Assembly (NCBI GenBank): GCA_016934535.1
Contig: JAFGSQ010000056.1
Coordinates: 43,602-107,601, forward strand
Origin: a candidate division WOR-3 bacterium
GTDB taxonomy: Bacteria > SDB-A
DNA: 64,000 nucleotides
Reading direction: 5' to 3'
Shown: positions 34,022 through 43,482 of the stretch, piece by piece
Layout of the letters: the number at the start of each line of letters is the position of its first letter
How positions within the stretch are numbered: position 1 is the first letter of the stretch
Notes under the pieces: model-generated
Seen by the model: the letters and a program-made list of their open reading frames with translations, nothing else
Told to the model about the DNA's origin: nothing
The model's database searches: none
Program-made: the position numbers and the translations under genes

Positions 34022-34711
34022 ATCTTCAATTTTGAATACGGTTTCTTTCTTGCCTGCGTCAAACCACATTGATCCATCATCTTCCTGAAAGCCTATTTTT
34101 CCACGGAATGGTTTTGACAAATAGAAGTCGATAATCGAAAAAGGAAGCTTGGGACAGGCGTGAAAAAAAATCGATGAACTTACGCATTGAATACCTGAAA
34201 ATGCGTAAGTTCTGTACCCGGGATTTGAATACTTGCTGGAAGATGTCTTTCTTTTAAGAAGGAATCCGTTTTCGTCGAACAGAAGATGCCTCATTGTGTC
34301 GCGTTTTTTCACGGACAGTGTAGCCAGGTTTGATGAACCGGCGTGATAATCGTAAAGAGAAAGCAGGTTCGTGTCTGATATGATGTCGACATTGTGGACG
34401 AGGAATTGCTTGGAATCTTTAAAAAAATTTCTGGCATTGAAAATACCTCCTCCCGTACCCAATGGGAAACTCTCTTCTCTATAGAAGGATATCTCGGCCC
34501 CGAAAAATTTTTTGGACTCAGCGTATGAGATCACGTCGTCGGCGAAATGATGGACGTTTACTGCAATTTCTTTGAAACCCTGGCTGACGAGCTTGCGAGC
34601 GACGATTTCAATCAAAGGAATACCTTTGATTCTGACGAGAGCTTTTGGAGTATTTCGCGTCATCGGCATCAGTCTTTTACCGAATCCTGCGGCGAGAATC
34701 ATTGCCTTCAC
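33998..34711 (-). CDS. MurU-like sugar-1-phosphate nucleotidyltransferase
   Basis: The 237-residue NDP-sugar pyrophosphorylase has the signature MILAAGFGKRLMPMTRNTPKAL, then PLIEIVARKL, LGTGGGIFNA and FLVHNVDII. Size and order match N-acetylmuramate-1-phosphate uridylyltransferase (MurU). The GTG at 34711 overlaps the stop of the upstream kinase-RapZ gene by 4 bp (GTGA). That coupling to an AmgK-like kinase supports a role in activating MurNAc/GlcNAc-1-phosphate for wall recycling (inference). The 3' end overlaps the convergent HAD gene by 24 bp. It is the last gene of the 20.7-kb minus-strand run. Confidence 0.85.
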   Translation of the reverse strand: MKAMILAAGFGKRLMPMTRNTPKALVRIKGIPLIEIVARKLVSQGFKEIAVNVHHFADDVISYAESKKFFGAEISFYREESFPLGTGGGIFNARNFFKDSKQFLVHNVDIISDTNLLSLYDYHAGSSNLATLSVKKRDTMRHLLFDENGFLLKRKTSSSKYSNPGYRTYAFSGIQCVSSSIFFHACPKLPFSIIDFYLSKPFRGKIGFQEDDGSMWFDAGKKETVFKIEDSDLKFCI

Positions 34712-36129
34712 TTGAAATCCGTTTCGAGGTGAGATATCTGGACAAATACTTTTTTGTCGCCTTTTAGGAGGTCTTTCAGTTTTTCTGCGCAGTAGACTGA
34801 TCTGTGCTTTCCTCCGGTGCACCCGAAATACACGTCGAGCTGTTCAAAGTTTCGTTCTATGTAGTTTTCCAGAGCCCCGTCCACCGTTTTTTTCATGTTG
34901 GCGATAAAAGATGAAACCCCTGGATCCTTGTCGAGGAAAAGGGCGACTTCAACGTCTTTGCCTGTCAAAGATGCAAGTCCGGCTTCTCTTCCGGGGTTGA
35001 TCAGATGCCTGCAATCGAAAACGAACCCCCCTCCGTGAACTCCAAGGTCCCGAGGTATCCCTTTTTTGTATGAAAAACTCTTTATCCTGACCGTGAGTTT
35101 GCCCTTTTCAAGAGAAGGCGTGAGCCCGGCTATCTTTTCGAGAGATTCATTCAGGGATTCTTCTACGGCGGGAAATAATCCGGAACGAATTTCACGGATT
35201 ATTTCCAGGGCGTTTTCTACGGCTTCACCGACACAGTTTTTAAAAGAAGCGTTCTGCCCGTGATAGCCTCTCAAACCGTAAGCACCCAAGTTTTGAAGTA
35301 TTCTGAGAAGAGCGCACAAAAAAAAGTTTTCCAAAAAACAGGGAGAAGATGAGAAAGGTCTTATTTGGTCTGTATGTGAATAGAAATCAAAAAGCTGTTT
35401 TCGTTCGCTTTTTTTCAAGCTGGCTCTTGTCTGAAATATAAGGGAAGCGGCGTCGTACAGAAGGGGTCCATTCCGGCCGCCGGTGAAGTCTAATACGTAT
35501 ATTTTTTCGTTTTTGAATATTATGTTTCTCGATTGAAAATCCCTGTGCACGAAAGCTCGTTGCGGAATTTTGTTTACCAGAGAAGACATGAGTGAAAATT
35601 CTTTTTCGAGTCGCGGTTCGTCGAAAGTAACTTCGAAAAGCTTAAGAAAACAGTATTTAAAGTAATAAAGATCCCACAGCACTGAATGCCTGCTGAATTT
35701 ATTTATCGGCCGGCACATTTTGTAATCAATTTTTTTATCAACTTCCGTCTGCATCAGAGCGAGAAATTCGAGAGCCTTTTTGTACAGCGACATTGTTTTG
35801 GCGTTTAAATGATGAGAATCGGTTTTTTTTGACAATGACAGGAGTGATTCTTCACCGGCGTCTTCGCAAAGAAATATTCGTCCGGTTCTGTCTTCTATGT
35901 ATATTTCGGGGACGCTGACAGAGGAATCCTTCAAAACTCCCGTCAGATAGGAAAAAACATTCCCTTCATTTTTGCTCTTAAAATACTGGCAAAAAGCCGC
36001 TTGGTCGCCTCTTTTTATTCTGGCGAACAACTTGGATGAGTCGGTGGAGCTGAAAAAGGAAAATTCTTCGGCTTCGGCGCCGAAGTGCTTCTTAAAAAGC
36101 GAAGAGGCTTCAGATCTGAAGTTTGTCAA
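34708..36129 (-). CDS. Fusion of an AmgK-like sugar kinase with a RapZ C-terminal domain
   Basis: The product is 473 residues. Residues 1-330 have the aminoglycoside-phosphotransferase/choline-kinase fold: RAFVHRDFQSRNIIF near 190 (Brenner motif with catalytic Asp and metal Asn) and VLDFTGGRNGPLLYD. Together with the adjacent MurU-like gene this is the layout of AmgK, the anomeric MurNAc/GlcNAc kinase. Residues 345-470 match the RapZ C-terminal domain: SYKKGIPRDLG, FVFDCRHLINPGR, GKDVEVALFL, FGCTGGKHRS. RapZ's own N-terminal P-loop domain is absent. In E. coli the RapZ C-terminal domain senses glucosamine-6-phosphate and binds small RNA. Here it could regulate the kinase or bind RNA (inference). 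Confidence 0.83.
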   Translation of the reverse strand: MTNFRSEASSLFKKHFGAEAEEFSFFSSTDSSKLFARIKRGDQAAFCQYFKSKNEGNVFSYLTGVLKDSSVSVPEIYIEDRTGRIFLCEDAGEESLLSLSKKTDSHHLNAKTMSLYKKALEFLALMQTEVDKKIDYKMCRPINKFSRHSVLWDLYYFKYCFLKLFEVTFDEPRLEKEFSLMSSLVNKIPQRAFVHRDFQSRNIIFKNEKIYVLDFTGGRNGPLLYDAASLIFQTRASLKKSERKQLFDFYSHTDQIRPFSSSPCFLENFFLCALLRILQNLGAYGLRGYHGQNASFKNCVGEAVENALEIIREIRSGLFPAVEESLNESLEKIAGLTPSLEKGKLTVRIKSFSYKKGIPRDLGVHGGGFVFDCRHLINPGREAGLASLTGKDVEVALFLDKDPGVSSFIANMKKTVDGALENYIERNFEQLDVYFGCTGGKHRSVYCAEKLKDLLKGDKKVFVQISHLETDFK

Positions 36130-36144
36130 AGATTTTCGCCTGCT

Positions 36145-37269
36145 TTAAATATTTTTTACAGAGATCTGCACGCCTTTTTCTCTGAGGAAATCCAGAATAA
36201 AAGAAAAACAGCCCTCATCGCGGCCTATAAATTCAGGGGCGAGGACGCCTCGTTCCTTTATCTTTCCTTCAAGAAAAAGCATGCAAACAGCGCAGCAGGT
36301 AAATCCGGTTGTTCTCGCCATAGAGAGTTCCCTGCTGTTCTCGTCGAACGAATCGAAGAGATAGTATTCGTGCGAAGCATAGATGGAGCCGGGATTGTTT
36401 TCGACGGTTATTTTCATGCAGGTGATGTCTCTGTCTTTTTCCGTTATTCTCCAGTTTTCAGAAAGAAGAACTTCGCTGAAATCACACGGCTTCAGGTTGA
36501 CGCCTTTGATATGGACGGGTTTATCTGAAAAAAAGCCCGTGTCCTTAAGTACCTTCAGGTATTCGTATGTTCCCGGGTAACGCAGAGTTTTTTCCGTCAT
36601 GAAAGGCACGTCAGCGGTCTTGATAAGCGTCCTTAAACCGTCTGTGTTGAAAGCGACGAGAGTTCCAACTCCCTCGAAGTCTACAAGTTCCGGTTCTGAC
36701 AACGCCGGTTTTATTCTGATTTCACCGTTTTCAACAATCCTGGCCTCCCGAACGTATTCGGCTATCACGTCAGAAGGAGAAAAGACTGATTTGTATTCGA
36801 AAGGAAGAAACCTGGCCCGGACAAGGCCGCCGACGAGACATTTATAGGAACGGACTTTTCCGAGACCGATGTGGTGTCCCAATATTATGTTGCACAGCCC
36901 TGGCGCGATGCCGCAGTCTATCAGAGCGGAGATTCCCTGTTTACGCGCCAGTTCGTCCAGAGAAAAAGGATCCTCTTCGAAAAAAGATATGTCAACTGTG
37001 TTTGTGCGGTTTTCTATCAGCGTACGGAGCGTGTTGTAGCCCATGAAACCCGGAAGGGCGAGGACGGCCAGGTCCGCAGTGGAAACCGCTTTTATAATCT
37101 GATTTCTTTCCGACAGGTCGCATTGAATGATTTTGACGCAGGTGTTCGAGAACAGCTGTTCAAGACGCGAGGAGTTCATGTCAGCACATGTCACTTCGAA
37201 AGATCGGCTGAGTTCCTTTGCTATCAATCCCCCTACGATGCCTGAACCGAGAACCGTGACCTTTTTCAT
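36145..37269 (-). CDS. Saccharopine-dehydrogenase-like NAD(P)-dependent oxidoreductase
   Basis: The 374-residue protein has an N-terminal Rossmann fold (KKVTVLGSGIVGGLIAKEL; CADMNSSR for the ribose site; ADLAVLALPGF). The C-terminal Sacchrp_dh_C-like part begins near IDCGIAPGLCNIILGHH. Closest known types are saccharopine reductase, lysine 6-dehydrogenase and carboxynorspermidine synthase; sequence alone does not separate them. Its ATG overlaps the dipeptidase stop (ATGA), and it ends 15 bp before the kinase-RapZ gene. No other lysine or polyamine genes are nearby. Confidence 0.85.
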   Translation of the reverse strand: MKKVTVLGSGIVGGLIAKELSRSFEVTCADMNSSRLEQLFSNTCVKIIQCDLSERNQIIKAVSTADLAVLALPGFMGYNTLRTLIENRTNTVDISFFEEDPFSLDELARKQGISALIDCGIAPGLCNIILGHHIGLGKVRSYKCLVGGLVRARFLPFEYKSVFSPSDVIAEYVREARIVENGEIRIKPALSEPELVDFEGVGTLVAFNTDGLRTLIKTADVPFMTEKTLRYPGTYEYLKVLKDTGFFSDKPVHIKGVNLKPCDFSEVLLSENWRITEKDRDITCMKITVENNPGSIYASHEYYLFDSFDENSRELSMARTTGFTCCAVCMLFLEGKIKERGVLAPEFIGRDEGCFSFILDFLREKGVQISVKNI

Positions 37270-38654
37270 TTTTCTTCACCCGCGAATTTACGGTCAAGTT
37301 CGCAAAGCGATTCGGCGAGAATGCGGGTGAAGAGGAAAATATCTTCCGTGTGCATATATTCATCGGGCTGATGAGCCATATTTTCTCTCCACGGGAAAAC
37401 AGGGCCGAATGCCACCGTGTTGTCGAACGCCCGTGCGTATGTTCCGCCGCCTATGGCTACGGGAGGCGTATCGTCTCCTGTGATTTTTCTGTATGTTTCA
37501 AGGACAGTCGCGATCAGAACGGAATTTTCCGGTACGTAAAGACCGTCGACGAATTTTTCGAGATTTATTCTAAGTTCAGGAAATTCAATCTTGTTAAACA
37601 GGCCGATGATTTCTTCGGCCGAGTATTTTATCGGGCATCTGATGTCGTTGAAAAGAGTGACATGTCCGTTTTTTGTCTCCAAAACTCCCGGATTGATCGT
37701 AAGTTTTCCAGAGACGTCGTCCTCCAGCGCTACACCGAGTTTTTCCCCCCAATGATCGTCTTGAAATTTAGAGTTGTAAAAGTCAACAAAATGCCGGAAC
37801 AGGTCGTTTTTCGGCATCAGAGAACCGAGAAAAGCGAAGAGAACCGAAATAGCGTTGATGCCCTTATCGGGAACGCTTGCGTGAGCGGACTTTCCCTTCA
37901 CGGACGCGATAATTCTGCCGTTTTCTTTTGTCAAAGAGATGGAGTCTTCGAACCGGTCGGCAACAATTTTTCTGATCTCATTCTCGGGGAAGGTGTCCTG
38001 GAAAACAGCCGTAGCCTTTTCCGGAACCATGTTTACTGCCTTGCCTCCCGAGACAGAATAAAGCGAATCGGATCTGAAAGGAGCTGTCAAAGATATTCTC
38101 GCTATGTTTTTTTCAGCAAAAATGACGGGAAACTGTGAATCAGGCGTCAGTCCCCAGGCGGGAATCTCTTCGTTTTGTTTATATTTGTCTACACATTCCC
38201 AGCCCGATTCTTCGTCGCCTCCGAGTATGACTCTCAGCCTGCCTTTTATTCCTGAAGTCTTCTGAATACAGTGAAGAGCATAAAGAGAGCAGACAGCCGG
38301 GCCTTTGTTGTCCTCTACACCTCTGCCGAACATTTTTCCGTCGGCTACGGTGCCCTTGAAGGGAGGGTGAATCCATCCGGATTCGGCCGGAACGACGTCC
38401 AGATGGCATAGAACTGCACCCAGGGGTCCTTTTTCGCCTATTTCGAAATAGATGTAATGTCCGTCTTTCGAAAAAGCTTTTAACCCGAGTTTTTTTCCTA
38501 TAGAAAGAGCAGTCTCGAAGGCCCGGGCGACTTCGGAGCCGAAAGGAGCTCCGGGAAGGGGTTCTTTTTTGAGGCTTGGGATTTCAAGTATTTTCATGAT
38601 GTCTGAAAGTAAACCATCTTTCACTGATTCGAGGGCTTCTTCAAGGGGTGTCAT
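37266..38654 (-). CDS. M20 family dipeptidase (PepV-like)
   Basis: The 462-residue zinc peptidase has metal ligands in order: LCHLDVVP, FGRGVEDNKGP, GGDEESG (catalytic Glu pair), LTPDSQFPV and YMHTEDIF. A lid domain sits between about 190 and 370. Size and the internal insert match PepV, which cleaves unspecific dipeptides in the cytosol. The ATG at 38654 is chosen because AAAGGA lies 7 bp upstream; an ATG at 38672 overlapping the RNase gene stop is possible. Overlaps the next gene by 4 bp. Confidence 0.88.
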   Translation of the reverse strand: MTPLEEALESVKDGLLSDIMKILEIPSLKKEPLPGAPFGSEVARAFETALSIGKKLGLKAFSKDGHYIYFEIGEKGPLGAVLCHLDVVPAESGWIHPPFKGTVADGKMFGRGVEDNKGPAVCSLYALHCIQKTSGIKGRLRVILGGDEESGWECVDKYKQNEEIPAWGLTPDSQFPVIFAEKNIARISLTAPFRSDSLYSVSGGKAVNMVPEKATAVFQDTFPENEIRKIVADRFEDSISLTKENGRIIASVKGKSAHASVPDKGINAISVLFAFLGSLMPKNDLFRHFVDFYNSKFQDDHWGEKLGVALEDDVSGKLTINPGVLETKNGHVTLFNDIRCPIKYSAEEIIGLFNKIEFPELRINLEKFVDGLYVPENSVLIATVLETYRKITGDDTPPVAIGGGTYARAFDNTVAFGPVFPWRENMAHQPDEYMHTEDIFLFTRILAESLCELDRKFAGEEK

Positions 38655-38668
38655 AAACGAATCCTTTC

Positions 38669-40186
38669 TCATTTGACTTCTATGTCAGGAAGAAATCCTC
38701 CGTCCCAGCGGCTGATTTCAATGTTGTCGTTGACGCACCACACTGATATTTGATCTCCAGCCGCCGAAGGATCGAGAACGGCTTCCACACTTATGTTTTT
38801 TTCTTTTGCGAGCGAAACGAAAAATACGGACAGTTGGTTGGATATGAATTCGTAAAGCCTGCGAGGGCACCTTATCTGAATTATTTTGCCTGACAGTTTT
38901 GCGGAAATGTTTCTCAGCCAGCGTTTCATCGAGCCTGTAATGTAATAATCTTCGAAGAGGAGTCCGGACCCTTTACAGAAAGGACAGTTTTTCTGGAGAT
39001 TTTGAACGACGGAAGGACCTGTTCTTTTACGAGTCATCTGAAGGAGACCAAGTTCGCTTATGGGAAGCGTGTAATAATTGGTTTTATCTTTTGCCAAATG
39101 CTTTTCGAATTCAGCCCTTACAGCCCTTCTGTGCTCTTCCGACTGCATGTCAATGAAATCAATGACAATAAGGCCTCCGAGGTTTCTCAATCTCGTTTGT
39201 TTTGCTATTTCTCTTGCGGCTTCGAGGTTTATCTTGTACGCGAGCTCTTCGGGGTTGTTTATTGTAGAGTATCTGCCGCTGTTGACGTCTATGGCGACCA
39301 GAGCTTCGGTGTGCTGAAATATAAGATAAGCGCCCGACAGAAGGGGGACCACGGGAGAGAAAAGTTTTGTTATTTCGTCTTCTATCCCGAAATGTTCAAA
39401 CACGGGTAATCTTTCATTGTAAAGCTTGATTTTTTTCAGAAGGTCACCGGATTTGTTTGTAGAAGAAAGATATCTTTGTATTCTTTTGAACAATTGAGGG
39501 TTGTCTATGACGAGCTGTTCCGTCGAACCCAGAAGGTGATCTCGCAATATCCTCATGATTGGATCGTCTTCCGTGTGAAGCAAAGCCGGGGCTTCTTTCT
39601 TTTTAGAAAGATCTTCAATTTCCCTCCACTTGGATTTAAGTAAATCGAGGTCGGAAAGGATTTCATCTTTTGTCCTGTTTTGCGCTTCGGTTCTTAATAT
39701 TATTCCGAAATCCTTTGATATCAATTCGCGACCAAGGGATTTCAGTCTTTTTTTCTCGTCGCGGTTTTTGATCTTTCTCGATATACCGACAATTTTTCTG
39801 CCGGGCATAAGTACTGAATATCTTCCGGGTATCGAAATGTATGTGGTCGCTCGCGGTCCCTTTTTCCCCATCGGGGATTTGGTAATCTGAAGGTATATTA
39901 CTTTTCCTTTTTCAAGCCGTTGTTTTTCTTCGGGAACCTCGCCTTCAAATTCTATCGAATCCGACATGACTTCAGAAAGGGGCAGAAAGGCGGCTTTTTC
40001 CTGCCCTATATCGATGAAGGCGGCGTTCAATCCTGTATTGACCTGAGTGACAATTCCCTTGTAAATATCACCGACAAGCTTCTTTTTGTCGAAAGTCTCA
40101 ATAAATATGTCCGACAGCCTCCCGTTCTCTATTACTGCTACACGCAATTCGTCATCGAATGAGTTGATGAATATTCCATTTTCCAT
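38669..40186 (-). CDS. rng: Ribonuclease G/E family endoribonuclease
   Basis: The 505-residue endoribonuclease shows an N-terminal S1 domain (VGDIYKGIVTQVNTGLNAAFIDIG), the RNase H-like part and the DNase I-like catalytic part with LVAIDVNSGRY and LIVIDFIDM (metal Asp residues). The Zn-link is CPFCKGSG. Length fits RNase G, without RNase E's long scaffold tail. It matures rRNA and decays mRNA. GAGG lies before the ATG, 3 bp after the radical SAM gene; this gene pair is conserved in many bacteria, usually upstream of rplU-rpmA, which are not present here. Confidence 0.93.
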   Translation of the reverse strand: MENGIFINSFDDELRVAVIENGRLSDIFIETFDKKKLVGDIYKGIVTQVNTGLNAAFIDIGQEKAAFLPLSEVMSDSIEFEGEVPEEKQRLEKGKVIYLQITKSPMGKKGPRATTYISIPGRYSVLMPGRKIVGISRKIKNRDEKKRLKSLGRELISKDFGIILRTEAQNRTKDEILSDLDLLKSKWREIEDLSKKKEAPALLHTEDDPIMRILRDHLLGSTEQLVIDNPQLFKRIQRYLSSTNKSGDLLKKIKLYNERLPVFEHFGIEDEITKLFSPVVPLLSGAYLIFQHTEALVAIDVNSGRYSTINNPEELAYKINLEAAREIAKQTRLRNLGGLIVIDFIDMQSEEHRRAVRAEFEKHLAKDKTNYYTLPISELGLLQMTRKRTGPSVVQNLQKNCPFCKGSGLLFEDYYITGSMKRWLRNISAKLSGKIIQIRCPRRLYEFISNQLSVFFVSLAKEKNISVEAVLDPSAAGDQISVWCVNDNIEISRWDGGFLPDIEVK

Positions 40187-40189
40187 ATT

Positions 40190-42502
40190 TTACCTCTGTA
40201 TTATTTCCGTTCTTTCCCAAATCGTGTCTTGTTCGATTCCAAAATATTTCTCCAATTCCGCTGGCCTTACTGATCCGGTGCTGTTGTATATAACGCTGAA
40301 AACAGTACCCTCGCAGGTGTTTTCAATTTTCATCAGGTATTTTTTCATGTCCAAAGTCTTTTTTCTGCCTTTTGTGTTCCTTTCTATAGTGCAAGAAGTT
40401 TTCGAGAAAAAATCTTCCACCGTTTGTCTGTCTGCTTCATAATTTCTGCACAAGTATTTTATTTCGAGTTCGGAAGACGTTATCGGCGGGTGGCTTTTCT
40501 CGAAAAAAAATATATCGAGAGGAGATATGCCCACAGGAAAATGCTCTTGCAGCTTTTTATGAGCGCTCTTTTCGAGCAAGTTCGTCGATGAAAAATCTAA
40601 AAGTTCGGTATTTGACACGGCACCGCACGGAAGAGGAGGTCCGAAATTTACAGCGGGTTTCGGTCTTTTGCCTTTTGTGTAAGGCATTTTGATACCGGCT
40701 CTTTTCAAAGATCTCAAAACTGCTGTTGTCAGTTCAAGATGTGAAATAAAACGGAGGGGGAGTTCTTTTGAATATTTTAGCCTGTAGTGAAAGATCGTCT
40801 CTTCGGCTTCGGTTACGTTTAAAAACGATTTTACGGGCATTGAAATGGCGGAATCGTTTTTCCGTTGAACGTTGAAAAAATCGCTTCGTGAACCGGTTCT
40901 GATTTTATCCCATCTTCCTGACCCGCCGTTTGTGTTCCTGAGCTCCGCTGAAAAGTCTATTCCGGCTTTTTCCATGGAAGAACGCCAGACGTCGAAACTG
41001 AAATTTTCAATCCACTGATCGAACCTCGATCCTTTCCTGAAAGCCTCGACCGCGACTGTTGAGATTTCGTGCCCCCCCCTTGCTATGATGCCTTCTACGG
41101 CGGCGGTTCTGGGATCCCTGAAATTGACGAATCTTCTGATTTTTTTCAATTTTTCGGATATCAGGCGGTATTTTCCGGTGATTTCTTCGGGAGTTGACTG
41201 CGGACATGTTTCAAACGGAGTATGAGGCCTCGGTACGAAAGGAGCAATAGATATCTTGAAGCTGTTTTTTTTCATGGCTTTGGAAATTTCGATTGCCAAA
41301 TCAGCTATGTCTTCTACGTCTCTATCAGTTTCTCCGGGAAGTCCGACCATGAAGTAGAATTTGATCCTGCTGAAACTGTTTCGCAGAGCTTTTTCAATTG
41401 AACTGAATATGTCATTGTCTTTCATCGTTTTTCCGACGTCTGATCTGAGAGATTCGTTTCCGGCTTCAGGAGCGAGAGTGAGTGTTCTGTGTCCGAGAAT
41501 GCCTGCTATTCTTAGTGTTTCTTCACTGACGCTGTCGGCGCGCAGTGAAGGCAGGGACAGGAAGATGTGATTTTTTTTCAGATAGGGGAACAGTTCGCCA
41601 AGTATCGAGCCGAGTTCCGGATGATCGCTGACTGAAAGGCTCAAAAGGGAAAGTTCTTCCCATCCGGTCGATTCCAGTCCTTCTTTCGCTATTCTCACTA
41701 CGTCTTCGGCGTTTCTATGCCGGACTTTTCTTGAAACACAGCCTGCCTGGCAAAACTTGCAGGATCTAGCACAGCCTCTTGTAATCTCGACGACATGTCT
41801 GTCGTGGATTATCTGCATGTGAGGAAGAAGAGGCGGAAGCGGAGCCTGCTCGTATTTTAATTCTTCAACCCGCAGGTATTCGACGTCAGTATTAGTGATA
41901 CCCGGCACGTAAACGCCCTTGAGACGGGATAATTCTTCGACGAATTCTGTCCTTCGCAGCAGCTTTTGTCTGTATTGTCTGGCTAAACAAGCGATATGAA
42001 GAATTACGTCTTCGGCTTCGCCGATTACGAAAGCATCTATGAAGTGAGACCACGGCGACGGATTCAGAACGGAGGCTCCTCCGGCGATGACAACGGGATC
42101 TCCATCGGAGCGGTCGAGGCGCGAAACAGGGATTCCACCCAGAAAAAGAATGTTAATAATATTGGTTATGTCGAGTTCGCATTCGAGAGAGAATCCCAAA
42201 ACTGAAAAATCGCTGACCGGGATTCTGCTTTCGAGTGAAAAAAGAGGAAATTTACCCGACAACAACGCTTTCTCGAGATCCTGTGCCGGGCAATAAACTC
42301 GTTCGACGCCATATCCGTTGTTCAGCAGGACTCGTCTGAGTATCTGAAGACCGAGATTTGACATTCCTATCTCGTAAATATCAGGATAGCAAAGAAGGAC
42401 AAGAGCATCTTCGGGATTATTAACCGAATGGAATTCGCTGCCTATGTATCTGGTCGGATGTTCTACTTTGCGTAATATATCATCCAGGTCATTTTTTACC
42501 AC
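40190..42502 (-). CDS. Radical SAM protein, TIGR03960/DUF2344 fusion type
   Basis: The product is about 770 residues. The N-terminal 200 residues form a B12-binding-like region (CYPDIYEIGMSNLGLQIL). The radical SAM core has ITRGCARSCKFCQAG with the CxxxCxxC iron-sulfur ligands and LTLAPEAGNE. The C-terminal 200 residues match DUF2344 (FHYRLKYSKELPLRFISHLE). Such proteins are uncharacterised, although their steady link to rng suggests RNA or ribosome modification. The start is uncertain: a GTG at 42502 gives a 7-bp overlap with fabH and a TTG at 42523 is possible. Neither has a good ribosome site. Confidence 0.88.
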   Translation of the reverse strand: MVKNDLDDILRKVEHPTRYIGSEFHSVNNPEDALVLLCYPDIYEIGMSNLGLQILRRVLLNNGYGVERVYCPAQDLEKALLSGKFPLFSLESRIPVSDFSVLGFSLECELDITNIINILFLGGIPVSRLDRSDGDPVVIAGGASVLNPSPWSHFIDAFVIGEAEDVILHIACLARQYRQKLLRRTEFVEELSRLKGVYVPGITNTDVEYLRVEELKYEQAPLPPLLPHMQIIHDRHVVEITRGCARSCKFCQAGCVSRKVRHRNAEDVVRIAKEGLESTGWEELSLLSLSVSDHPELGSILGELFPYLKKNHIFLSLPSLRADSVSEETLRIAGILGHRTLTLAPEAGNESLRSDVGKTMKDNDIFSSIEKALRNSFSRIKFYFMVGLPGETDRDVEDIADLAIEISKAMKKNSFKISIAPFVPRPHTPFETCPQSTPEEITGKYRLISEKLKKIRRFVNFRDPRTAAVEGIIARGGHEISTVAVEAFRKGSRFDQWIENFSFDVWRSSMEKAGIDFSAELRNTNGGSGRWDKIRTGSRSDFFNVQRKNDSAISMPVKSFLNVTEAEETIFHYRLKYSKELPLRFISHLELTTAVLRSLKRAGIKMPYTKGKRPKPAVNFGPPLPCGAVSNTELLDFSSTNLLEKSAHKKLQEHFPVGISPLDIFFFEKSHPPITSSELEIKYLCRNYEADRQTVEDFFSKTSCTIERNTKGRKKTLDMKKYLMKIENTCEGTVFSVIYNSTGSVRPAELEKYFGIEQDTIWERTEIIQR

Positions 42503-43482
42503 TTCAGGACCGTGGCTCCCCAAGTCAGTCCGCCGCCGAAAGCGTCGAGAAGAACGACGTCTCCGGGTTTTATGGTTCCTTCTCTGACGGCTTCGTCAAG
42601 AGCGACCGGAATTGTCGCCGCAGACATGTTGCCGTATTTATGGATGGTTATGTAAACTTTATCAATGTCTATTCCGGCTCGTACTGCTGTGGATTCCATT
42701 ATTCTGTAATTGGCCTGATGAGGTATGAATACCTTCACGTCTTTACCCGTCAAGCCGGCCTGTTTGAGAACCTCTATTGCAACATTTCCCATTTTTGTGA
42801 CAGCGTGCTTGTATGTTTCGTTTCCCTGCATTTTAAGATAGTGCATTCTGTTCTTGACCGTTTCTTCCGTCGAAGGATGCCTAGATCCGCCGGCAGGGAG
42901 TTCGAGAAGTTTTGCCAGGCTTCCATCGGAATATATTTTTGTTGATATGATGCCGCTTTTGCCTTCCGAAGGACCTAGAATTACAGCACCAGCCCCGTCT
43001 CCGAAAAGGACCACCGTGCTTCTATCTTCTTTGTCGGCTATTTTGGACAGAATTTCAGCGGCGGCTACAAGTATGTATTTCGCTGTTTTATTGGCTATAA
43101 AATTCCGGGCGATTTCCATCGCATAAATAAAACCTGTACAGGCCGCTGAAATATCGAAAGCGGGGATGTTTTTGAGGTGCAGTTTATTCTGGACTATGCA
43201 TGCGGTTGAAGGAAAAAGATGGTCGGGGGATATTGTAGCGATTATAATCATGTCGATCTTGTCCGGATCAATACCGGAGCTCTCTATCGCTTTTTTTGAT
43301 GCTTCAATGACCATGTCTGATGTTGCCTGATCGTCTCTGACCCATCTTCTTTCTTTAATTCCGGATCTTTCCGTAATCCACTCGTCCGATGTGTCCAGAT
43401 ATTTCTCGAAGTCTTTGTTCGTTATTATCTTATCCGGGACGTAAGAGCCGGTTCCGTAAATTTTTGCCCTGTACATTTTCAC
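42496..43482 (-). CDS. fabH: Beta-ketoacyl-ACP synthase III
   Basis: The 328-residue enzyme starts fatty-acid synthesis by condensing acyl-CoA with malonyl-ACP. The catalytic triad is visible: Cys in SAACTGFIYA (about 112), His in FIPHQANYRI, and Asn in YGNMSAATIP. TSDEWITERSGIKERRW is the typical N-terminal signature. The ATG overlaps the stop of the phosphate-acyltransferase gene by 4 bp. In many bacteria plsX precedes fabH; here that place is taken by a ptb-like gene. Confidence 0.95.
   Translation of the reverse strand: MKMYRAKIYGTGSYVPDKIITNKDFEKYLDTSDEWITERSGIKERRWVRDDQATSDMVIEASKKAIESSGIDPDKIDMIIIATISPDHLFPSTACIVQNKLHLKNIPAFDISAACTGFIYAMEIARNFIANKTAKYILVAAAEILSKIADKEDRSTVVLFGDGAGAVILGPSEGKSGIISTKIYSDGSLAKLLELPAGGSRHPSTEETVKNRMHYLKMQGNETYKHAVTKMGNVAIEVLKQAGLTGKDVKVFIPHQANYRIMESTAVRAGIDIDKVYITIHKYGNMSAATIPVALDEAVREGTIKPGDVVLLDAFGGGLTWGATVLKW

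Noticed and set aside
37350-38138. Plus-strand open frame of 262 codons antisense to the PepV-like gene
   Set aside because: The minus-strand gene has all M20 metal ligands; the antisense frame shows no recognisable motif.
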